From DATLXH01 sp035576005 (GTDB lineage: Bacteria; Acidobacteriota; Thermoanaerobaculia; Gp7-AA8), in assembly GCA_035576005.1 (NCBI GenBank), contig DATLXH010000143.1, forward strand, positions 1-56,133: 56,133 bases of DNA, read 5' to 3'. Within the stretch, counting starts at the first letter, position 1. Every line of letters begins with the position of its first letter. This document shows, one piece after another, positions 34,077 to 42,773 of the stretch. The notes under the pieces are model-generated. The model made no database searches, was not told the DNA's origin, and saw only the letters and a list, made by a program, of their open reading frames with translations. The position numbers and the translations under genes are program-made.

Positions 34077-35141
34077 ATGAGACTTCGTTCGTTCTTTCTC
34101 GTTCTAACTGCATCGCTGTTCAGCACCAATCTACACGCCTACCGGATCGCCGCCTGGATCCCTCCGTGGGACGCCGCTTCGCTCACTTCGATCCAGCTCC
34201 ACGCAGGATCGCTCGATGAATCGAATCCAGTCTGGTATTCGATGTCGTCCAACGGCTCGATCGTTCTGAACTGGAACGCCGAGAACCCAACCTGGATCGC
34301 CGCGATGACCGGGACGAAAATCGTCCCTACGATTCAGAATGTCGTGAATGGCAGCTTCGACGCAGTAGTCGTCGAAACCTTGCTCGCCTCAGCCACCTCG
34401 CGCGAAGCGCATGCGCAGGCCATCTTCAACCTCGTTACATCGAAAACCTGGGACGGGATCGACATCGACTACGAGCGCGTCCCCACTACCTCGCGCACAA
34501 ACCTTACAGCATTCATCAACACGCTCGCCGCGAAACTCCATAGCGCTGGAAAGACTCTTTCTGTCACCGTTTACTCCAAGACCAGCGATGCGCAGAACTG
34601 GAATGGACCGGGAGCACAGGACTGGCCTGCCCTCGGCGCTGTGGCCGATTCCATCAAGCTGATGGCCTACGACTACCATTGGAGCACCAGCCCGGCTGGC
34701 GCGATCACTCCGCTCTCATGGCTCGATTCGGTCGTTACATACGCAGAGACTGTCATCCCTGCGGACAAAATCATCGTCGGCCTCCCATGGTACGGCTACG
34801 ACTGGCAGGGCTCAGTGGGCACTGGCGTCGTTTACGAAGAGGCGATTCGCCTTGCCACCTCCAACAATTCCTCAATACAGCGCGATGAGAACGGCGAGGC
34901 CACCTTCACCTACGGAGGCACTCACACGGTCTTCTTCCAAGACGCCACTGCCTACTCCCGCAAGACTGATCTGATCCGGCAGAGGCACCCCAACGTGGGC
35001 GGCTTCACCTCGTGGCGCACCGGAGGCGAGGATCCGGAGGTGTGGTCGGTCATCTCGACCCTGCGGGCTTCCGCGCCCTCCACGCCTCCCCCCCCAGCAC
35101 TGTTACACCCGACTTTTCCCTGTCAGGACCGTCATCGCTGA
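34077..35141 (+). CDS. Secreted GH18 family glycosidase-like protein, frame broken in C8 run
   Basis: Start ATG 34077 (AGGAG about 11 bases upstream; the frame opens at 34047). Signal peptide FFLVLTASLFSTNLHA, then a GH18 barrel: WDGIDIDYERV is the DxxDxDxE active-site motif with the catalytic Glu intact, LMAYDYHW is the substrate-binding strand and GGFTSWRTGGEDPEVW closes the barrel. It most resembles SpoVS/YaaH-type GH18 proteins that act on peptidoglycan or chitin-like glycans. Transcribed downstream of a c-di-GMP riboswitch. The frame ends soon after a run of eight Cs (35088-35095); the true C-terminal domain continues in another frame. The last residues (ALLHPTFPCQDRHR) are therefore frameshift product. 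Confidence 0.88.
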   Translation: MRLRSFFLVLTASLFSTNLHAYRIAAWIPPWDAASLTSIQLHAGSLDESNPVWYSMSSNGSIVLNWNAENPTWIAAMTGTKIVPTIQNVVNGSFDAVVVETLLASATSREAHAQAIFNLVTSKTWDGIDIDYERVPTTSRTNLTAFINTLAAKLHSAGKTLSVTVYSKTSDAQNWNGPGAQDWPALGAVADSIKLMAYDYHWSTSPAGAITPLSWLDSVVTYAETVIPADKIIVGLPWYGYDWQGSVGTGVVYEEAIRLATSNNSSIQRDENGEATFTYGGTHTVFFQDATAYSRKTDLIRQRHPNVGGFTSWRTGGEDPEVWSVISTLRASAPSTPPPPALLHPTFPCQDRHR

Positions 35142-35416
35142 GCGTGAGGATCGGACGGACTACCAGCGGTGGCTATTCGATCACTCGTGTCGGAGGATTC
35201 AGTGGCGCCGTAGCGGTCTCCGTCGACAAGCTCACGCCGTTCGACGCGACGCTCTCTCTGTCCGCGACGAGCCTGAGTGGCGCCACCACATCCACAACAC
35301 TCAAAGTGTCGACGAGTCGCTCGACAGCGGCCGGAACGTATTCACTGAGACTGCGCTTCACCAGCGGGTCACTAGTCAAGGACCAACTCGTCAGCGTAAT
35401 TGTAAGCAAGCACTGA
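35088..35416 (+). CDS. C-terminal beta-sandwich domain of the GH18 protein (other frame)
   Basis: About 106 residues, starting STVTPDFSLSGPSSLSVRIG and running through strands (GFSGAVAVSVDKLTPFDATL, TTLKVSTSRSTAAGTYSLRL) to VIVSKH. It is the kind of Ig-like domain commonly attached to secreted glycosidases after a Pro/Ser-Thr linker. It lies in the frame reached by adding one C (or losing two) in the C8 run, which gives linker PPPPSTVTPD. No separate start or ribosome-binding site, so it belongs to the upstream gene. Confidence 0.75.
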
Positions 35417-35452
35417 CCCGGCGCGTTGACCGCCAGCCGGCCGCACGGCCGG

Positions 35453-35633
35453 CTGGCTCGCATTTCCTCCTTCGTGGCGAGGCGGCGGACAGTGGCCTGG
35501 ATGCGAGGCGCACGAGGGTTTCGCGACGAAGACATAGTTGACACTATGTCGAGGAGTGAAACCGTCGTGCAACGAAGCAGACAGGCCGCTATCTGTCGTC
35601 TCGCCACGAAGGTCTGTGAGAAATGCGGGCTGA
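35453..35633 (+). repeat. 178-bp inverted-repeat element, copy D (degenerate)
   Basis: Body 35457-35629 (173 bp) beginning CTCGCATTTCCTCCTTCGT and ending GTCTGTGAGAAATGCGGG. Flanks CTGG and CTGA are only three-quarters alike, perhaps a decayed duplication. The core reads CATAGTTGACACTATG. It lies 40 bases after the end of the GH18 gene. Confidence 0.8.
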
Positions 35634-35710
35634 AGGCCTGATCCGCCTAGCTTGAGGACGGGCCTCAGGGTGCCCAAACAGCAGCTCCAGCCGTCACAAC
35701 CGCCACCGAC

Positions 35711-36643
35711 TCAGAAATTACAGGGAGAAACCAGAGGTGGCGATTGCGATCGCACAGTATCTTTGAACCTCACCCCACTCCGACGCATTGCGCTCACCCG
35801 CGCTTCGACTTCCTTCGGTGAGACGTTCGATGCCGCATCGAAAAACACCCAGTCGATGTCTTCCTCGTAGCGTCGCAGCTCGTTAGACTTGAGAAGCCCT
35901 CCCTTGATGAACCAGAGGTTGAAGTTGATCGACATGAACGACTCGGGGAATACGCGCCCTTCATGCTCGACGAAAGGTTTGCCATCAAGGAAATACTTCA
36001 CTTTCGTAGAGCCAACCTGCGTAACCAGCGTGTGCCATCCGGATAGTTTCCTCGCGACGTCATGCGAGTCGTTGTCCGCTTTCCACGGTTCGAGCTGGAA
36101 GGTTTCCCAGGTGGTTGCAAAGAGTGTGAAGCGCGGCCGGCCCCATCCTCCATTCGGCAGGTACTCGAAATCGATCTCGCTGTAATCGAGATCCATCGGC
36201 GCCTTCTGCGGGCTGATCATGTAGAACGTCTCGACGACCTGATCGCCGCCCGGACCGGCCACGGGATCATCGGTAAATCTGACCCGCGCGGCGTAAGTGC
36301 CTTCGAGATACTTGCGCTCATGACAGAGCTGAGCCTGACGCGTGGTCTCTGCGGTCCCAGCCGTCGAAGCCGTCATACGAACGAATCGATTGTTTCGCAC
36401 ATCGGGGTCCGCCACGAACGAAATCGCTTCGTCTCCCCACAACGCGCCAGGCACCCCGGGCCATCCAGCTATGCTGCGCACAATCCATCCATTCTTCGTC
36501 AGCTCTCGATGGCTCCTGTAATGAAAGTCATCGAAGATGAGCTGGCGGGCTCCCGTCGCTTTCGCCGGCGAGGCGGTCGCATCTCCAACGACTCCTGAAA
36601 CAAGAAACGACGTTAGAACAGATACGATCAGCAGCTTTTTCAT
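35711..36643 (-). CDS. Secreted GH16-like (concanavalin-type) protein
   Basis: 310 residues from ATG 36643, with GAGG upstream; the frame opens at 36664. Signal peptide KKLLIVSVLTSFLVSGVVGDATA. The central DLDYSEIDFEYLPNGGWG contains the EIDFE motif of GH16-type glucanases with both glutamates, and strands such as FLDGKPFVEHEG and WHTLVTQVGSTKVKYF fit a jelly-roll. Catalytic activity on beta-glucan or galactan is plausible; the Cys-free architecture and EEDIDWVFFDAA near the end fit the family. It is on the opposite strand to, and may functionally pair with, the GH18 gene. Substrate unknown. Confidence 0.78.
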   Translation of the reverse strand: MKKLLIVSVLTSFLVSGVVGDATASPAKATGARQLIFDDFHYRSHRELTKNGWIVRSIAGWPGVPGALWGDEAISFVADPDVRNNRFVRMTASTAGTAETTRQAQLCHERKYLEGTYAARVRFTDDPVAGPGGDQVVETFYMISPQKAPMDLDYSEIDFEYLPNGGWGRPRFTLFATTWETFQLEPWKADNDSHDVARKLSGWHTLVTQVGSTKVKYFLDGKPFVEHEGRVFPESFMSINFNLWFIKGGLLKSNELRRYEEDIDWVFFDAASNVSPKEVEARVSAMRRSGVRFKDTVRSQSPPLVSPCNF

Positions 36644-36790
36644 ACGATTCCCACCTCGCGTCAATGTTGAAGTTTCTCAGAATGACACAGACCTCGTTAC
36701 GTGGCCTCGTCAGCTTTCTCGCACGACAATGCGATAAGATCGAAAGTCGCTAGCGCACAACTCAGACACAGACAATGACAACCCGTTAGG

Positions 36791-37222
36791 ATGCGACGAA
36801 TTCACACGCTCTTCGCCGACTACGCCTCGTTCCACCAGACGCGTGGCAACAAAGCGTGTCACCGCGCTGGCATTCCCCTCATCATGCTCTCGCTGTTCGG
36901 GATGCTGGCGCTCGCGCGTCTCAATCCGAACCATCCCCACCTCAATGCAGCGGTGCTGCTCATTGCCGCGTCGACTGTCTACTATTTCGTCCTCGAACCG
37001 CGGCTCGCCCTGGTCATGCTCGCGGTCAGCGCAGCGATGTACCTGGCGGCTCTCCACCTGCCGTTGTGGCTCCTCGTTGCATTATTCGTGGTTGGATGGA
37101 TTCTCCAGGGAGTCGGGCACGCAGCGTATGAGAAGAAGGCTCCTGCTTTCGCGAAAAATCTCGTGCATCTCATGATCGGTCCGCTCTGGATTGCGAACGA
37201 TCTGGTCAAGGTCGTTCACTAG
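36791..37222 (+). CDS. DUF962 / Mpo1-like membrane protein
   Basis: 143 residues. Starts MRRIHTLFADYASFHQTRGNKACHRAGIP, the DUF962 (YGL010w/Mpo1) opening with its conserved H...N..CH..G.P histidines, then about four membrane helices, and GHAAYEKKAPAFAKNLVHLMIGPLWIANDL near the end, the second conserved motif. Yeast Mpo1 is an iron-dependent 2-hydroxy fatty acid dioxygenase, and the histidines here suit that. The stop codon TAG lies within CTAG, which is also the target duplication of the inverted-repeat element that follows immediately. Confidence 0.87.
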   Translation: MRRIHTLFADYASFHQTRGNKACHRAGIPLIMLSLFGMLALARLNPNHPHLNAAVLLIAASTVYYFVLEPRLALVMLAVSAAMYLAALHLPLWLLVALFVVGWILQGVGHAAYEKKAPAFAKNLVHLMIGPLWIANDLVKVVH

Positions 37223-37385
37223 TGGAGTGTATTCGATGAATTGGTACCACCTGGCTTGGTCTCGCCGTCGTGAGCTTCGTTGCGACTCCTCAGCATAGTC
37301 ACCACGATTCCTGCGTCGCCGCGCCTCGCCCACGTCACCGATCCCGTCGCCATCTGGTACCAATTCATCAAATACACTCCACTAG
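37219..37385. repeat. 159-bp inverted-repeat element with CTAG duplication
   Basis: Body 37223-37381, flanked on both sides by CTAG (37219-37222 and 37382-37385). Terminal inverted repeats are 27 bases, TGGAGTGTATT then GATGAATTGGTACCA, with one mismatch. The centre has GCTTCGTTGC, CATAGT, CCTGCGTCGC and CGCGCCTCGC in the same order as the core of the 178-bp element, although the ends differ completely. No coding capacity. Confidence 0.82.
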
Positions 37386-37407
37386 TCCCAACTCGGGTAA
37401 CTCGAAG

Positions 37408-37695
37408 ATGATGAAAACCTTTCTCGATTCCGCTGACACCGGTGCGCTGACGCTTGTAGCGTTTGCGCTTTTGCTGCTGGTCATCCTGATTGTGTCGTTT
37501 CGCGCACGTGCCGTCGTTTTCTGTCAGTACCTGCAAGCGATGACGGGCATCCAGCTTCAGCCATCGGAAGTCCGAAGCGTCTTTCGCGCGAAAGGGAAAG
37601 ACGGGGTTCGAGAGCTCTTTCTCGACCTGATCATTCGCGAGGATCTCAAGGAAGGACCGCTGCAGATCGAGGAAAAAGAATCAGAGCCGAATTGA
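37408..37695 (+). CDS. Small single-span membrane protein (95 aa)
   Basis: Start ATG 37408; the frame opens at 37270 inside the inverted-repeat element, so the earlier part is unlikely. One hydrophobic helix LTLVAFALLLLVILIVSF near the N-terminus, then a cytoplasmic helical part rich in charged residues (SVFRAKGKDGVRELFLDLII, EEKESEPN end). It follows the DUF962 gene after the mobile element and could once have shared its transcript. Family unrecognised. Confidence 0.65.
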   Translation: MMKTFLDSADTGALTLVAFALLLLVILIVSFRARAVVFCQYLQAMTGIQLQPSEVRSVFRAKGKDGVRELFLDLIIREDLKEGPLQIEEKESEPN

Positions 37696-37961
37696 GGTCG
37701 AGGCTTCCAGGAGGCCCGGAGATCATCCCTCGTAAGAAAGTCACCGTGATTGTTCTACATCCGCGAGAGTCATCAGGGTGTCGGCCGCACGCCGTGCGGC
37801 CCTACACCCACCCTGGCCACACGCACCCTCCCTCTCACCCTCACGCCCAAGCTCGGGAATGACATTTCGTTTCTCTTTCTCAGTCGCGGCACGTTGCCGA
37901 ACATCGCCCAGGGATGACACCCGGAAAGACCGCCTCCTCCGGCGGTTTCTGTAAGGACCCG
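37696..37961. other. Intergenic region with short palindromes
   Basis: No gene seen. GGCCGCACGCCGTGCGGCC (about 37791-37809) is a strong hairpin related to the one at 45901-45922. CAAGCTCGGGAATGACA (37851-37867) and GGGATGACACC (37911-37921) look like degraded ends of the GTGTCATCCC element. Confidence 0.5.
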
Positions 37962-40900
37962 CTACATCCCCTTCGTGTTGTCCTTTGGATTGCGGTCGAT
38001 CAGCTTGTTGTAAGGATCGATCCCCGCACGCGCCGGCTTTTCATTCACGACAATCTCGAAAGTCTCGCTCGCTTTGGTGATGCGACGCTTCTCCATAAAG
38101 AGTGTCTTCCCCAGCGCTTCCTTCTTCCCTGCAGCGAAGACCCCGATATCAATCCAATCATCAATCGCTATCGGCTTCTCCTCCCCTTTGCCATCGCTCT
38201 GCAACTTGCTGGAAGCCACGGTCATCTTCACGAGGTACTTGCCGTCAGGCCGTTTGGTTGTGCCTGCCTCGCGGACGCTGTTGTCGAAAAGAATGATCCT
38301 CTCAAAAAGGTCGGTGACGAGGTTCTGGTACTGCGGCGGTGTGACCTCCCGAAACAGACGCACCAACTCGCCCGCCGTCGTGTACGGAGGACCGGAGAAC
38401 CCCTCGGCGCGGATGAACTTTGCAAGTGCTGCGTTCACGTTCGCCTCGCCGATCGCGTCGCGTAGCGCGTACATCACCAGACTCCCCTTGCGGTAGTGGA
38501 TGTACTGCTGGTTCTCAACGAGCGACAGCGGCATCTCCGCCACCAGCTCCCCTCCACGACTGCGCAGGTATCGATCGAGCTCGTATCGAAGGAACTTCTG
38601 CATCTGCTCGCGGCCATATTCCTTTTCCATCACCATGAGCGCCGAGTACTGAGCCAGCGTCTCGACGAGCATCGTCGCTCCCTGAACGTTCCCTCCGATC
38701 ACCTGATGCGCCCACCACTGATGGGCCACCTCGTGTGAGGTGACGTAGAAGACGTAATCGATCTCCTCTTTTTTCCTCAGGTCGGCAATGAAGCCGATGC
38801 TCTCAGAGAATGGAATCGTGTTGGGAAAGGACTGAGCGAATGCAGCGTAGCGAGGGAACTCGAGGATCCGCACCTGCTTGTGCTGGTAGGGACTGAAGTT
38901 GGTGGTGAAGTAGTCGAGAGATTTCTTTACTCCGTCAATCATCCGATCGACGTTGTAAGGGTGCTTGGCGTCGTGATAAATCTCGATCGGGATTCCCTTC
39001 CACGAATCACGCTTGACGCTGTATCTGGCCGACAGATAGGACCAGAAGGCAAGTATCGGCGAGGTGGTCTTGTAGTGAAAGAAGCGACGGTCGTCCTCGA
39101 GCCAGGTGCGTTGCAGGTAACCGGGAGCGAGCGCGATCTGGTCGGCTGAGGTGCTGACGGTGGTATCGAGGTCGATCCAGTCGGCCTCACGAGAGATCTG
39201 ATTATCCATCCGCGCCATCAGGTCGCTCTGCGGCTTCATTCGCGCCAGCGGGCCGAGGCCGTACTTGCGGCGCTTGTTGCGGTCCTGCAGTTCGACCGAA
39301 TCGATGTAGCCGAGGTGTGGAAAGAAGGCGCCGTTGTTGATGAAGGTGCCGTTCTCCACGACGCTTGTATTCGAGCGGCCGTTGACGAATCCTCGGGCGG
39401 CCCAGGCAGTATGAAACGTCATCGTCACCGTTGCATTGGGGGCCATTGGCTGCGCGAGTGTGTAGATTCGATAACCGAGCGTTGAATCGTCGCTCCGTAC
39501 CTTGGCTCCGGGAATCGTGACGTCGACCGTCTGCAGGTCGTTGTCGTACGTGACATGAAGCTCGGAGACCGGGCGGCCGGTTTTGTTCACCAGCGCATAA
39601 GTACCGTGCACATCTACGGCCCTCTGCCTGGGATAAATCGCGACATCGGCCTTCACCGCCGTGATCCGCGGCTGCGGCAGCCCGTCGTATTTCTTATAGG
39701 CCTTCTCAACCGAGGCCTGCAGCTTCTCTCCGTCCTTCGTCGTTCTGTACTTGTTTAGGACGTTGGTGTTGTAAAAGACGTAGCAGCCAGTTGACACGAA
39801 TGCCAGGAAGAAGATGGAGAGAGCGGCAAAGGCCGGCCCTGTCAGTCGCCTTCTTGCGCCTCGCAGGCGTTGCCGCAACGCTGAATCTGTTCCGCGGACC
39901 CAGAGCAGATGACCAATGACGATCAGTGTGGCGATGAACAGGAACCAGTACGTGAGCAGTGTGGCTCGCGGCAGAACGAAATGACCCCAGCCATTCATGT
40001 CTGAGTAGTCGCCGGGCGGGGTACTGCCAAAGCCGTAGAGTCTGTGCTCGAGATCGAGGGCCGACAACACTCCGTCGAGCACGAGAAAGATCATCATCCC
40101 GAAAAAGCCGAGGTACTTGTTGTTCAGGATCGTCTGTAGGACGAATGCCAGGCCGGCCAGAAGAAGAACGCCCGGAGCGACATCCATCGCCAGCCCCTTC
40201 GCGTAAACGCCGAGCTCGTAATTGTAGTAACCCTTCGCGGTCTGGATGATCATCGTGGTCAATACGCCCGCACAGATTGCGATCACGACAACGACAACGA
40301 GAGCAGTGAGCTTGGAAGCCCAGATCACCCATGTAGGTGATGGCATCGCATCTGTCACTTCGTTCAATCGCAGCGTCCGCTCCCGGAAGACGATGTCCCC
40401 TGCATAGAACGCGGCGATGATCACGGCGAATAGTCCGAAGCCGCCACTGATCACATTCACCATGACGGCGGTTACCGGAAGAACGGGCGTACCGAACAGA
40501 CTGCCGAGAGATGTCGAGTTGCCCCAGATGTTGAAGACGCCGAGCAGGACGATGATGATGAAGGGAATGCTCTTGACGACCGCCTTCGTCTCCTGCCGCG
40601 TCGCGGCGAGATATTGACGAGACGACGCAACTCCGCCGAAACGCTGTGACACCTTCGGAATTGTCAGCGCAACCGGTGTCACGGGTGCGGTCGCGGCTGG
40701 ATCGGCAGCTTTGACCTTTTTCTTTCTCGCCTTCCGGATCGCCGCGGTCGGATCGAATCTCCAGAACGCCAGACCCAGGATCAGGAGGGCGACGAGAGTC
40801 CAGAGAATCCTGTTGACGAGAAACGGCCCTTCGATCGGCAGAACCTCTGTGTTCTTCTGAAACACAGTCCAGTAACGCGTAGTCAGCCCGAAGGCCGCGA

Positions 40901-41543
40901 TCCCGAACGGGTCGAGGATCGTACCGATACGTTCGTTGTCCAGGTCGCGCATGAACGCACGGGACACGAAGTACGCCACGAAGAATGCGACGACACTCGA
41001 ATACGTCGCCATCATGCTTCGTGTCAGCGCGGCGACGGAGAAGAAGATCGCCGCGATCAGGAACAGCGTCGGCAGGATGAGAAAGAAGACCGAGAAGATG
41101 TATGGCCATAACTCGAAGGGTCCCAGCCGTTCTTTGTCGAGCCATGGCATGAAGCTTCCGATCATGATCGCCAGCACCACGCCGAGGTAGACCATCGCCC
41201 CGACCGTGAACGAGCCTATGAACCGGCCCGCGAGGTATTGCCACTTCCGGATCGGCGCACTGAAAAAGAGCGCGTCTGTTCCGAGCTCGAAGTCGCGATG
41301 GACGGCATTGGCGACGAAGGCTGTCGTGGTGAGGACGCCGAACACGCTCATCACCAGCAGGAACTGCATGATCACGTAAGGCGCGTTGCGGTTGACGTTG
41401 CCGACAGCACCGCCGATCTGAACCGCGTCGCTGGTGACTGCGAAAAACGTGAGGATGAAGTAGAGGACTGTGAGGATGTAGAAGAGCGGTTGCCTGAGGT
41501 GGTACCGCATCTCGAACCGCGCAATCGCGCCGATCATGCTCAT
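37962..41543 (-). CDS. ABC-2 type permease fused to M1-family metallopeptidase
   Basis: 1193 residues. The N-terminal half carries two sets of about six membrane helices with ABC-2 permease character (RFEMRYHLRQPLFYI, RDFELGTDALFFSAPI, FRERTLRLNEVTDAMPSP). The C-terminal half (from about 610) is an M1 aminopeptidase-like module with an intact zinc site HEVAHQWWAHQ (His about 934) and, 18 residues on, the third ligand Glu in LVETLAQY. The usual GAMEN exopeptidase motif is not recognisable; a divergent NTIPFSESIGF stands near its place, so the cleavage mode may differ. The start shares one base with the upstream ATPase stop, giving a coupled transporter operon. Confidence 0.92.
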   Translation of the reverse strand: MSMIGAIARFEMRYHLRQPLFYILTVLYFILTFFAVTSDAVQIGGAVGNVNRNAPYVIMQFLLVMSVFGVLTTTAFVANAVHRDFELGTDALFFSAPIRKWQYLAGRFIGSFTVGAMVYLGVVLAIMIGSFMPWLDKERLGPFELWPYIFSVFFLILPTLFLIAAIFFSVAALTRSMMATYSSVVAFFVAYFVSRAFMRDLDNERIGTILDPFGIAAFGLTTRYWTVFQKNTEVLPIEGPFLVNRILWTLVALLILGLAFWRFDPTAAIRKARKKKVKAADPAATAPVTPVALTIPKVSQRFGGVASSRQYLAATRQETKAVVKSIPFIIIVLLGVFNIWGNSTSLGSLFGTPVLPVTAVMVNVISGGFGLFAVIIAAFYAGDIVFRERTLRLNEVTDAMPSPTWVIWASKLTALVVVVVIAICAGVLTTMIIQTAKGYYNYELGVYAKGLAMDVAPGVLLLAGLAFVLQTILNNKYLGFFGMMIFLVLDGVLSALDLEHRLYGFGSTPPGDYSDMNGWGHFVLPRATLLTYWFLFIATLIVIGHLLWVRGTDSALRQRLRGARRRLTGPAFAALSIFFLAFVSTGCYVFYNTNVLNKYRTTKDGEKLQASVEKAYKKYDGLPQPRITAVKADVAIYPRQRAVDVHGTYALVNKTGRPVSELHVTYDNDLQTVDVTIPGAKVRSDDSTLGYRIYTLAQPMAPNATVTMTFHTAWAARGFVNGRSNTSVVENGTFINNGAFFPHLGYIDSVELQDRNKRRKYGLGPLARMKPQSDLMARMDNQISREADWIDLDTTVSTSADQIALAPGYLQRTWLEDDRRFFHYKTTSPILAFWSYLSARYSVKRDSWKGIPIEIYHDAKHPYNVDRMIDGVKKSLDYFTTNFSPYQHKQVRILEFPRYAAFAQSFPNTIPFSESIGFIADLRKKEEIDYVFYVTSHEVAHQWWAHQVIGGNVQGATMLVETLAQYSALMVMEKEYGREQMQKFLRYELDRYLRSRGGELVAEMPLSLVENQQYIHYRKGSLVMYALRDAIGEANVNAALAKFIRAEGFSGPPYTTAGELVRLFREVTPPQYQNLVTDLFERIILFDNSVREAGTTKRPDGKYLVKMTVASSKLQSDGKGEEKPIAIDDWIDIGVFAAGKKEALGKTLFMEKRRITKASETFEIVVNEKPARAGIDPYNKLIDRNPKDNTKGM

Positions 41544-42442
41544 CAGGCGGCCGCCACGGCGAGGGGCGAGGACTCGTGCAGCGTCGCGAAGTAGACATCC
41601 TCGAGACTGGCGGCAACCGGCTCGAACGACGGATCGGGACGCTCGCTGGCAAAGACGTGAACGACTGTCTTCCCGCCAACGAGGCGAGTGGAGATTACGG
41701 TGTGTTGTTTCTGATACGCCTCGAGCTCATCTTTGGGAACCACGCGTTGCCAGATCTTGCCGCCGATCGCGTCGATGGACCTGGCAGGCTCGCCGGTCGT
41801 CAGGAGCCGCCCGCCGGAAATAATCGCCATTCGACTGCAGAGGTCGCTCACGTCTTCGACAATGTGCGTCGACAGAATGACGACCACGTTCTCTCCAATC
41901 TCGGCCAGCAGGTTATGGAATCGGACGCGCTCCCCAGGATCGAGTCCTGCGGTTGGTTCGTCGACGATGATCAGCTTTGGATTGCCGAGGAGTGCCTGCG
42001 CGATGCCGAAGCGCTGACGCATGCCGCCTGAGTATGTTCCGAGCTTCTGCTTGCGTACCTCGTACAGATTCGTTCGCCGCAGAAGGGCGGCGACGAGATC
42101 CTTCCTCTCGGACTTTTTGTGAATTCCCTTGAGGACTGCGAAGTGATCGAGCATTTCGTCTGCCGAGATCCGTGGGTAGACGCCGAACTCCTGCGGAAGA
42201 TATCCGAGGACCTTCCGTACTTCGTCCTTCTGGCGGAGGACATCGATATCGCCCAGCGTGATGGAGCCTGAATCGGCATCCTGGAGCGACGCAATCGTCC
42301 GCATCAGAGTGGACTTGCCTGCGCCATTCGGCCCCAGCAACCCGAACATGCCGGTCGGAATGGTGAGCGACACATTTTTCAGTGCATGCACGCCGTTCGC
42401 GTAGCTTTTGGAGAGATCGGTAATTTTCAGCTCGAGTGTCAT
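41543..42442 (-). CDS. ABC transporter ATP-binding protein
   Basis: 299 residues. Walker A GPNGAGKST, Q-loop LPQEFGVYP, signature YSGGMRQRFG, Walker B LIIVDEPTAGLDP and H-loop LSTHIVEDV are all intact. A C-terminal extension of about 80 residues (RVVPKDELEAYQKQHTVIST) is typical of ATPases paired with ABC-2 permeases. Immediately upstream of the permease-aminopeptidase fusion, with stop and start overlapping (TGATG), so it surely powers that protein. Cargo unknown. Confidence 0.95.
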   Translation of the reverse strand: MTLELKITDLSKSYANGVHALKNVSLTIPTGMFGLLGPNGAGKSTLMRTIASLQDADSGSITLGDIDVLRQKDEVRKVLGYLPQEFGVYPRISADEMLDHFAVLKGIHKKSERKDLVAALLRRTNLYEVRKQKLGTYSGGMRQRFGIAQALLGNPKLIIVDEPTAGLDPGERVRFHNLLAEIGENVVVILSTHIVEDVSDLCSRMAIISGGRLLTTGEPARSIDAIGGKIWQRVVPKDELEAYQKQHTVISTRLVGGKTVVHVFASERPDPSFEPVAASLEDVYFATLHESSPLAVAAA

Positions 42443-42773
42443 GCGGCGATTCTACGGTGATTCCTCCGGCTGGTTTCGAGCGGACGGCTTTGAGCCGGCT
42501 CGGGGTCAAGCCGGAGAGATGTACGGAACATTGCCGCAACTGAGAAGAAGAAAACGAGGTGTCATCCCGAGAGTAGGGGCGAGAGTTCTGGGCGGGGGCC
42601 TTATGCAGGAACAACGATTCCGAATCATGATTCACGGCGTAAGGCCCCCACCCAGATCCCTCGCTCGACGCTCGGGATGACACCCTGAAAATTTGACTTT
42701 GTCACCGCTCCCTGACAGCTGTCAGACGCCAATCCCCTTCCATGTTTGCCGTCTCTCCGACGATCATGCACGC
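42443..42773. other. Intergenic region with GTGTCATCCC element
   Basis: Besides the palindromic element at 42559-42683, the sequence between the divergent ABC and propeller-GGDEF genes shows no gene. A longer frame of the GGDEF gene enters at 42693, but the ATG at 42774 is preferred. Confidence 0.6.
42559..42683. repeat. GTGTCATCCCGAG palindromic element, copy 2
   Basis: 125 bp. The right arm CCCAGATCCCTCGCTCGACG to GGGATGACAC is identical to copy 1 at 29332-29455; the left arm has diverged (GAGAGTAGGGGCGAGAG). The centre ACGATTCCGAATCATGATT is conserved. Confidence 0.82.

Noticed and set aside
35652..35870. Plus-strand frame opposite the GH16-like gene
   Set aside because: Antisense shadow of a gene with signal peptide and EIDFE active-site motif on the other strand.
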